In this document: in pieces, positions 58,327-64,000 of the stretch | Position numbering within the stretch: position 1 is the stretch's first letter | How the letters are laid out: every line of letters starts with the position of its first letter | NCBI GenBank assembly: GCA_023433505.1 | Contig: JAEZCO010000015.1 | Coordinates: 1 to 64,000 of the forward strand | Reading direction: 5' to 3' | From: Bacillota bacterium | GTDB lineage: Bacteria > Bacillota > Clostridia > Acetivibrionales > DTU013 | DNA: 64,000 nt | Position numbers and translations under genes: made by a program | The notes under the pieces: generated by a model | Database searches by the model: none | Told to the model about the DNA's origin: nothing | The model's input: only the letters and a program-made list of their open reading frames with translations

Positions 58327-58403
58327 ATCTTTTGGGAAGACTGCTTGAGTTTGCCCTCATACAGTATGATGCGGATATGGGCAAATATAAGGTGGGGAAA
58401 TAA

Positions 58404-59177
58404 TTGCTGCTAGTTATAAACGTAGGTAATACCAACATTCTCATGGGTGTTTATGAAGAGAAAAAGCTTCTTGCGCATTGGAGGCTGGGAACAGATAAAG
58501 AGCGTACCGCAGACGAGTTCGGAACGTTTTTTATGGGCTTTTTCAATAATGAAAAAATTGAGGTCGGCCTTATTGAAGCCGTAATCATCGCTTCTGTGGT
58601 CCCTCCCATTATGTATTCCCTGGAGCATGCCATAAGAAAATATCTGAAAAAAGAGCCGATATCGGTAGGCCCCGGCATAAAAACCGGGATAAATATCAAA
58701 TATGAGAATCCCAGGGAGCTGGGTGCCGATAGAATTGTGAATGCCGTAGCCGCTTACGAGATTTATGGCGGGCCTTTGATCGTCGTCGATTTCGGTACGG
58801 CCACCACCTTTAATGCGGTGAATTCCAGAGGTGAATTTTTGGGCGGCGTCATCTGCCCCGGCATCAAGATTTCCGCGGAAGCGTTATACCAAAGGACCGC
58901 AAAGCTTCCGAGAATTGATCTGGCAAAGCCGGAAAGCACCATCGGCCGGAATACGGCAGTAAGCATACAGGCCGGTATGTTCCATGGCTATGTGGGACAG
59001 GTCAATCACATTGTAAGCCGGATAAAAAAGGAAATGAAGGAAGAAAACATAAAAGTAATAGCAACGGGCGGACTGGCCAGATTTATTGCCAGTGAAGCCG
59101 AATCCATCAATGAAATAAACGGTCTTCTGACATTGGAAGGTCTCAGGATCATATACGACAAGAACAAAAACGAATAG
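58404..59177 (+). CDS. coaX: Type III pantothenate kinase CoaX (257 aa)
   Basis: This phosphorylates pantothenate as the first step of CoA synthesis. The N-terminal phosphate loop reads INVGNTN, where most CoaX proteins have DVGNTN, so the usual Asp6 is Asn. GADRIVNAVAAYE and VVDFGTATTFNAV (catalytic Asp region) and GGVICPGI are conserved. Length is normal. The TTG start is supported by the MLLVI family start and AAGGTGGGGA upstream. It is followed 28 bases later by the decarboxylase gene. Confidence 0.94.
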   Translation: MLLVINVGNTNILMGVYEEKKLLAHWRLGTDKERTADEFGTFFMGFFNNEKIEVGLIEAVIIASVVPPIMYSLEHAIRKYLKKEPISVGPGIKTGINIKYENPRELGADRIVNAVAAYEIYGGPLIVVDFGTATTFNAVNSRGEFLGGVICPGIKISAEALYQRTAKLPRIDLAKPESTIGRNTAVSIQAGMFHGYVGQVNHIVSRIKKEMKEENIKVIATGGLARFIASEAESINEINGLLTLEGLRIIYDKNKNE

Positions 59178-59205
59178 CGGGAAAAGAGGAATAAAAATAG
59201 ACGCC

Positions 59206-60624
59206 TTGAATGCTCCGTTGTATAATACTCTAAAAGAATATTACGCAAAAGGTACGGTTCCTTTTCACATGCCCGGACACAAGCTGGGAAAAGGACTTCC
59301 GGAGGAATTCCGAAGCAGTTTGGCCGCTTTTGACGCAACGGAAATTCCCGGCCTGGACAATCTCCACCATTCCACCGGTGTGATAATGCAGGCCCAGAAA
59401 GCCGCCGCAAGGGCATTTGGCGCCGAAAGAACCTTTTTTTTAGTCAACGGGTCCACCTGTGGCATATATGCTATGATCTCATCCATATGCAAGCAGGGAG
59501 ACAGCCTTATTGTAGCCCGGGACTGCCATAAATCGGTGATTGCAGGAATGCTGCTGGCAGGAGTCAAACCCGTCTACATACTGCCCGAATTCGACAGCCG
59601 TTTTGGTATTGCCACTGCTATAACGGCAGAGGAGCTGGAGAAAGCCCTTCTTGCGAATCCGGAGGCGGCAGGAGTACTCCTTACCAGGCCAAGCTATTAC
59701 GGCATTTGCTGCGACATAGAAAAAGCAGCTTCCATCGTACATTCACACAACAAGCTTCTGGCAGTTGACGAGGCTCACGGGGCGCATTTGAAATTCCACG
59801 ATGCGCTGCCCATGTGCGCCATGGATGCAGGTGCGGATATATGTGTACAAAGCGCCCATAAAACGCTTCCCGCTTTAACGCAGGGCGCATATCTCCATGT
59901 AAAGTCAGACAGGATCGACATGGAAAAGCTTGAATATTCCCTATCCCTCTATCAAACCTCAAGTCCGTCCTATATCCTTATGGCTTCTCTGGATATCGCA
60001 AGAGACATGATGGAAAGAGAAGGGCATGCGCTGCTTGAAGGGATTCTGAATTCAATCAAAAAAAGCAAAGCGGACTCTTTTAAAAATGAAGCTTTTACAC
60101 TGATTGATCATAATTCTATTGCAAAGTTCAAAACCGATCCCACAAGGATAGCGGTTAACACCGGCGGTGCCGGCCTTACGGGATATAAAGCGGAAAGAGA
60201 GCTTTTGCATACCTATCATTTGCAAGTGGAGATGTCGGATTTGTTTAATATCGTCTGCATAGCCACTGTTGCTGACACGCCGGATACCATATCCTATCTT
60301 TTTGATTGCCTGGAAAAGCTCTGCTCTTCTTGTACGGGCAGTTTTAATCCCATGGACGGCCTATTGAAGCCCAACACCTTCATCAACAGTCAGCAAATGG
60401 AATTCAGGGAAGTCATTCAGGCAGAATCGGAATGGATTGCCCTGGATAAAGCGGCCGGCAGGATCAGCAAAGGAATCATCGCTCCTTATCCGCCCGGTAT
60501 TCCTGCCGTTTGTCCCGGGGAGGTTATTTCCCCCGAGGTAACCGCATATATTTTCAGCATCCTCCGGGCAGGCGGATGTGTTAATGGACTTAAGGATAAT
60601 TTGGAGATTAATGTTATCACTTAA
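59206..60624 (+). CDS. Orn/Lys/Arg decarboxylase family protein (472 aa)
   Basis: This is a PLP-dependent fold-type I decarboxylase of the short Firmicutes group (YaaO/SpeA-like). It has the N-terminal VPFHMPGHKLGKG, DEAHGAHLKF, and the Schiff-base lysine in SAHKTLPALTQGAYLH. The short length (about 470 versus 715) marks the Gram-positive type. The substrate is Arg or Lys; it cannot be told. The TTG start at 59206 is not well supported by its ribosome site (AGAGGA about 15 bases upstream). It is the first gene of the conserved block with tmk-darA-yaaR-holB-ricT. Confidence 0.9.
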   Translation: MNAPLYNTLKEYYAKGTVPFHMPGHKLGKGLPEEFRSSLAAFDATEIPGLDNLHHSTGVIMQAQKAAARAFGAERTFFLVNGSTCGIYAMISSICKQGDSLIVARDCHKSVIAGMLLAGVKPVYILPEFDSRFGIATAITAEELEKALLANPEAAGVLLTRPSYYGICCDIEKAASIVHSHNKLLAVDEAHGAHLKFHDALPMCAMDAGADICVQSAHKTLPALTQGAYLHVKSDRIDMEKLEYSLSLYQTSSPSYILMASLDIARDMMEREGHALLEGILNSIKKSKADSFKNEAFTLIDHNSIAKFKTDPTRIAVNTGGAGLTGYKAERELLHTYHLQVEMSDLFNIVCIATVADTPDTISYLFDCLEKLCSSCTGSFNPMDGLLKPNTFINSQQMEFREVIQAESEWIALDKAAGRISKGIIAPYPPGIPAVCPGEVISPEVTAYIFSILRAGGCVNGLKDNLEINVIT

Positions 60625-60692
60625 TGTGGTATACTATATGTAAGGGCTCACAAAAAGAACGGATCGATACTATGCAAAGGGCGTGGCACAAA

Positions 60693-61316
60693 ATGAAGCG
60701 GGGTTTGTTTATCACCATTGAAGGCACGGATGGATCAGGGAAAACTACACAGATGGGGTTGATCAGAGACTATGTCCTGTCTGCAGGGTGCGAGGTGGTA
60801 ATGGTCAGAGAGCCCGGAGGGACCAGAGTCAGCGAACAGATAAGAAATGTCATTCTGGACCCTGAATATACCGAAATGAGCTCCAACGCGGAAATGCTCC
60901 TGTATGCGGCTTCCAGAGCCCAGTTGGTAGCCGAATGCATCAAACCCGCCCTGGAGCAAGGGAAAATAGTGATATGCGACCGTTTCATCGATTCCACCTA
61001 TGCCTATCAGGGGTTTGGCAGGGGGATCGGGCTCGGTGTATTGGAAAGCATAAACAATATTGCAGTCGATGGAATCATGCCCGACATCACCTTTTTCTTC
61101 GATCTGGATCCGGAGCTGGCTCTGGGGCGCAGGATCGCATCGACGGCTACTGATAGGATCGAGAATGAAAAAATGGAGTTTCACCGAAAAGTGTATGACG
61201 GTTATGTCCAACTGGCGCTGAAATATCCCGGAAGGATAAGAAAAATTGACAGCAGCCGGTCGGTTGAGGCAATATGGAAGGATGTAAAGCAGTTGCTTGA
61301 TAATATCATCCGATGA
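60693..61316 (+). CDS. tmk: Thymidylate kinase Tmk (207 aa)
   Basis: It phosphorylates dTMP to dTDP. P-loop EGTDGSGKTTQ (about 9-19), the REPGGTRVSEQIR motif, and DRFIDSTYAYQGFGRG (lid and substrate site) are complete. The ATG at 60693 (MKRGLFITIEG) gives the standard length; the ORF extends to 60624 and an in-frame ATG at 60672 has better AACGGA spacing, so the start is uncertain by seven residues. It is followed by darA after 42 bases, in the usual Firmicutes order. Confidence 0.94.
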   Translation: MKRGLFITIEGTDGSGKTTQMGLIRDYVLSAGCEVVMVREPGGTRVSEQIRNVILDPEYTEMSSNAEMLLYAASRAQLVAECIKPALEQGKIVICDRFIDSTYAYQGFGRGIGLGVLESINNIAVDGIMPDITFFFDLDPELALGRRIASTATDRIENEKMEFHRKVYDGYVQLALKYPGRIRKIDSSRSVEAIWKDVKQLLDNIIR

Positions 61317-61358
61317 CATTATGAAAGCGACAATATGATAATGGGGGAGGTTATTGGT

Positions 61359-61688
61359 ATGAAACTTGTATTTGCTATCGTCCATGACGAGGACGGCCCA
61401 AAGGTAATGGAAGAGTTGAACAAAGGCGGGTTCAGTGTTACAAAGCTTTGCTCCACCGGAGGTTTTCTCAAATCGGGGAATACCACATTGCTGGTTGGTG
61501 TGGAAGAAGGCAGTCTTGAGTCGGTGCTTGACATTATCAAGAAAAAGTCCAAAAGCAGGAAGCAGGTCATCAACTCATCCATGACGCCCAACGGTATGGG
61601 CGGCATGTTTATACCCTACCCGGTGGAAGTTGTTGTAGGCGGCGCCACTATTTTTGTACTGGATGTGGAGCGCTTTGAGAAGGTGTAG
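61359..61688 (+). CDS. darA: Cyclic-di-AMP receptor DarA/PstA (109 aa)
   Basis: This is a PII-like trimeric protein that binds cyclic di-AMP. It shows the family start MKLVFAIVHDEDG, the GGFLKSGNTTLLVGVEE segment and the glycine-rich NGMGGMFIPYPVEV loop. The length of 109 matches the family. GGGGGAGGTT lies 7 bases before the ATG at 61359. It is in the conserved tmk-darA-yaaR-holB cluster. Confidence 0.95.
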   Translation: MKLVFAIVHDEDGPKVMEELNKGGFSVTKLCSTGGFLKSGNTTLLVGVEEGSLESVLDIIKKKSKSRKQVINSSMTPNGMGGMFIPYPVEVVVGGATIFVLDVERFEKV

Positions 61689-61731
61689 CAAGATCCTGCA
61701 GCTGATTCCTGTGGTTTTAGGGAGGTAGTGC

Positions 61732-62184
61732 TTGAAGATCATTGATCTGGAGAAAAACCCTTCAGGTGTTCCCAATCTGCCTTTGAAAGGCGCTAAAAAA
61801 GTATCGGCCGGGAAAGAGACGGATTTCCGCAGCCAGTTGGACAGGGCGGAGGGAAACAGTTACGAGCAGCACCTGGAGGCCCTGGTGGATGAAATCATCA
61901 AACAGGGAGAAAAATTGAGCAAAAAAGTAGATGTGAAGGAATTCAGGGCGTATAAGAATTTAATCTCTGAATTTCTTGACAGTACTTTGGGGAAATCCTT
62001 GAAATTTTCCAAGCGCAGCCTCCTGGACAGGAAGGGCAGACATAAGGTTTATGCGCTTATCCGGAGGATTAATGAAGAAGTGGATAAGCTGGCGCGCGAT
62101 GTAATGGATGGCGAAAGGGACAATATAAGCCTGCTGAAAAGGATGGACGACATCCGGGGCTTGATATTGGATATGATCCTTTAA
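61732..62184 (+). CDS. yaaR: YaaR family protein, DUF327 (150 aa)
   Basis: This is a conserved Firmicutes protein of unknown function (DUF327). A basic disordered N-terminus (about 1-35) is followed by a helical domain with the family's KEFRAYKNLISEFLDSTLGK-like region (EFRAYKNLISEFLD) and KVYALIRRINEEVDKLA. The start is TTG at 61732 with GGGAGGTAG 6 bases upstream. It lies between darA and holB as in Bacillus. Confidence 0.92.
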   Translation: MKIIDLEKNPSGVPNLPLKGAKKVSAGKETDFRSQLDRAEGNSYEQHLEALVDEIIKQGEKLSKKVDVKEFRAYKNLISEFLDSTLGKSLKFSKRSLLDRKGRHKVYALIRRINEEVDKLARDVMDGERDNISLLKRMDDIRGLILDMIL

Positions 62185-62226
62185 GGAGCGGGGCACACCC
62201 GTCCTTATAAAAAGTTTGGAGACAGT

Positions 62227-63210
62227 ATGGGATTTGATATAATTGTGGGGCAGGAGGAAGTAATCCGGACTCTGGAGAATGCCCTTAAAAATGATAGAAT
62301 CGGGCATGCCTGTATTTTCAGCGGTCCGGCAGGCATCGGCAAAAGAACGGTGGCCGGCATATATGCCGAGATGTTGATTTGCGATGCGCCGGAGCTCTCA
62401 AACCCCTGTGGCAGATGCCAGGCCTGCAGGCTTTTTGCCAGCGGGGCAAACCCTGACTTTCGCCGGATAAAGGCGGAAGGCGCAAGCATCGGCGTCGATG
62501 AAATAAGGGAAATTCAGGGCAGCGTAGCCATCAAGCCTCTGTATTCAAAACGCAAGGTATATATTATTGAAGATGCCGACAATATGACTGTGCAGGCCCA
62601 GAATTGTCTTTTGAAAACCCTGGAGGAACCGCCGTCTTATGTAGTGCTTATCCTGACGGCGTCCAACTATGAATCGCTGCTGGAAACCATCCGTTCCAGG
62701 GCCCAGCGTCTGAGCTTCAAAAAAAATACCCATGCCCAGGTCAGGCAACTCCTGGCGGACCGCTATGGAAGCGAAGCCAGAGGCATGGAATTCGCCGCTG
62801 CATATGCGGACGGTATCATCGGCACTGCGCTTGAGCTGGTAGGGACGGAGGAATTTACCGGCTTAAGGGAGAGGACCTTTGACATCGCAAGCGGGATAAA
62901 GAAGAAAGGCATGTCCGGCGTTTTTTCCGTATATAGCTTTTTTGAAGACAACAAAGAGGATTTTGATGTGATTCTGGATATGATGGTTACCTTTTATAGG
63001 GATATGCTGGTTGCAAAAGAGACAGGCAATGAAAAAATATTGATTAATTCAGATAAAAGGGATATGATATTTAATAATACGCTGAAATATACGCCTCAAC
63101 AGCTTGTGGCAGGCATAGAGCAAATTGAGGCCGCCAGAAGGGCTGTAAAACAGAATGCCAATTATCAGCTGGCAGTTGAGCATATGCTTATTAAGCTTCA
63201 GGAGGAATAG
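62227..63210 (+). CDS. holB: DNA polymerase III delta-prime subunit HolB (327 aa)
   Basis: This is the clamp-loader subunit. The Walker A-like GPAGIGKRT, the zinc module with CDAPELSNPCGRCQAC, and the EDADNMTVQAQNCLLKTLEEPP segment with the SRAQRLSF sensor-1 motif are clear. Length is normal. AGTTTGGAG lies 9 bases before the ATG at 62227. It is followed by ricT after 5 bases, the standard Firmicutes arrangement. Confidence 0.95.
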   Translation: MGFDIIVGQEEVIRTLENALKNDRIGHACIFSGPAGIGKRTVAGIYAEMLICDAPELSNPCGRCQACRLFASGANPDFRRIKAEGASIGVDEIREIQGSVAIKPLYSKRKVYIIEDADNMTVQAQNCLLKTLEEPPSYVVLILTASNYESLLETIRSRAQRLSFKKNTHAQVRQLLADRYGSEARGMEFAAAYADGIIGTALELVGTEEFTGLRERTFDIASGIKKKGMSGVFSVYSFFEDNKEDFDVILDMMVTFYRDMLVAKETGNEKILINSDKRDMIFNNTLKYTPQQLVAGIEQIEAARRAVKQNANYQLAVEHMLIKLQEE

Positions 63211-63215
63211 ATTCC

Positions 63216-64000
63216 ATGGTAAAGGTGGTTGGTGTCAGGTTTAAAAAAGCGGGGAAAGTTTACTATTTTGATCCTGACGTTTTTGATATAAATTCGGGCA
63301 TGAATGTAATCGTTGAGACTGCAAGAGGAATTGAGTTCGGCGAAGCGGTGATCTCCAACAGGGAAGTGCCTGAGACTGAGATCGTAGCTCCTCTTAAGAA
63401 GGTCATGAGGATCGCTTCGGAAGAGGACATAAGGCATGCGGACGAAAACAGTAAAAAGGAAAAGGAAGCTTTTGCCACCTGCCTTCAGAAAATTAAAGAC
63501 CACAATCTGGAAATGAAGCTGATTGATGTGGAAATTACCTTTGACAACAATAAGATCCTGTTTTATTTTACGGCAGACGGACGTGTTGATTTCAGAGAAC
63601 TGGTAAAGGACCTTGCCGCAGTATTCAAAACAAGGATAGAGCTGAGGCAGATCGGCGTCCGGGATGAATCGAAAATGATGGGCGGCATCGGGGTTTGCGG
63701 AAGAGTTCTTTGCTGCAGCTCCTATCTTGGGGAATTTCAGCCCGTATCCATTAAAATGGCAAAAGAACAGGGGCTTTCCCTGAATCCGACAAAAATTTCC
63801 GGTACCTGCGGCAGATTAATGTGCTGTTTAAAGTATGAACAGGATGCTTATGAGCAAATAATAAAGAGGGCCCCAAAAATGGGTGCGATTGTAGAGACGC
63901 CGGACGGCCAGGGGGTTGTAATGAACACAAGCCTGCTGAAGGAGACCCTCAAGGTCAAGCTTGATAAGGGAAATGAAACCGACCTCCGGGTTTACAAGGT
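63216..64000 (+). CDS. ricT: PSP1 family protein RicT/YaaT, 5' portion (261 codons, cut by window end)
   Basis: RicT (YaaT) acts with RicA and RicF (YmcA/YlbF) in the Y-complex that promotes RNase Y-dependent mRNA processing. The conserved cysteine pairs are visible: CGRVLCCSSYLGEF and CGRLMCCLKYEQDAY, which bind an iron-sulphur cluster in the complex. It starts with ATG 63216 (MVKVVGVRFKKAGKVYYFD), and CAGGAGGAATAG precedes it. The C-terminus lies beyond the window; no stop codon is reached by 64000. Confidence 0.94.
   Translation, partial: MVKVVGVRFKKAGKVYYFDPDVFDINSGMNVIVETARGIEFGEAVISNREVPETEIVAPLKKVMRIASEEDIRHADENSKKEKEAFATCLQKIKDHNLEMKLIDVEITFDNNKILFYFTADGRVDFRELVKDLAAVFKTRIELRQIGVRDESKMMGGIGVCGRVLCCSSYLGEFQPVSIKMAKEQGLSLNPTKISGTCGRLMCCLKYEQDAYEQIIKRAPKMGAIVETPDGQGVVMNTSLLKETLKVKLDKGNETDLRVYK

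Overview
The window comes from a low-to-moderate-GC, anaerobic, flagellated Clostridia-type Firmicute. The evidence is strong AGGAGG ribosome sites, frequent TTG/GTG starts, SigD-type flagellar promoters, LplB/YtcP-type sugar permeases, a type III pantothenate kinase and the conserved Firmicutes block decarboxylase-tmk-darA-yaaR-holB-ricT. I saw no rRNA, tRNA, CRISPR array, phage or intact transposase gene. Species is not assignable by eye; a plant-polymer-degrading Clostridia lineage is an inference.

Layout. (1) 315-5706: end of a flagellar cluster (flagellin, FlaG, FliD, FliS, FlgN-like chaperone, small coiled-coil protein), with two SigD-type promoters. (2) 5771-7794: a membrane-anchored alpha/beta hydrolase, and a radical SAM protein of the PflX type. 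(3) 7978-15003: a Tad/Flp pilus operon of Gram-positive type (no secretin). It starts with a Ser/Thr kinase fused to a degenerate MinD/TadZ-like domain, followed by CpaF, TadB, TadC, a Flp-type pilin, two TadE/F-like proteins and a CpaB-like SAF protein, and it is interrupted by dispersed repeats. (4) 15225-19374: an AraC regulator and leuC-leuD-leuB (leucine synthesis). (5) 19829-37783: a carbohydrate island with a secreted multidomain enzyme with TP-rich linkers, a DUF5107/TPR protein, an Asp-box beta-propeller protein, an alpha/beta esterase, an AraC regulator, an LplB/YtcP/lipoprotein importer without its own ATPase, a Gfo/Idh/MocA oxidoreductase, and a GH2 protein whose nucleophile position is substituted. 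(6) 37997-45361 (minus): an EamA exporter and an oppABCDF peptide importer whose OppC has an extra N-terminal membrane domain. (7) 45798-52074: a cyanophycin locus (iadA, small membrane protein, cphB, cphA) divergent from a LexA-like regulator that appears unable to self-cleave. (8) 52137-55668: a zinc-ribbon protein, an unrecognised HTH protein and an Fe-alcohol dehydrogenase. (9) 55942-64000: a hypothetical protein, birA, a Q/N-rich disordered protein flanked by a 13-bp inverted repeat, coaX, and the decarboxylase-tmk-darA-yaaR-holB-ricT block; ricT runs off the window.

The genes form functional sets. The flagellar chaperones serve flagellin, hook-associated proteins and cap. The Tad genes build a surface pilus, possibly under control of the fused kinase. 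The carbohydrate island would cut an extracellular glycan, import oligomers and process them inside. CphA would store Asp/Arg as cyanophycin, CphB would release beta-Asp-Arg, and IadA would split it.

The most unusual non-coding content is a set of dispersed, structured repeats. Two ~185-bp copies (11849 and 47781) and two ~75-85-bp copies (19406 and 30930) share a CCTCCTCTTAGGT-like core inside stems of different sequence. There are also several REP/MITE-like palindromes, one lying inside the leuC-leuD gap and one between tadF-like and cpaB-like genes.
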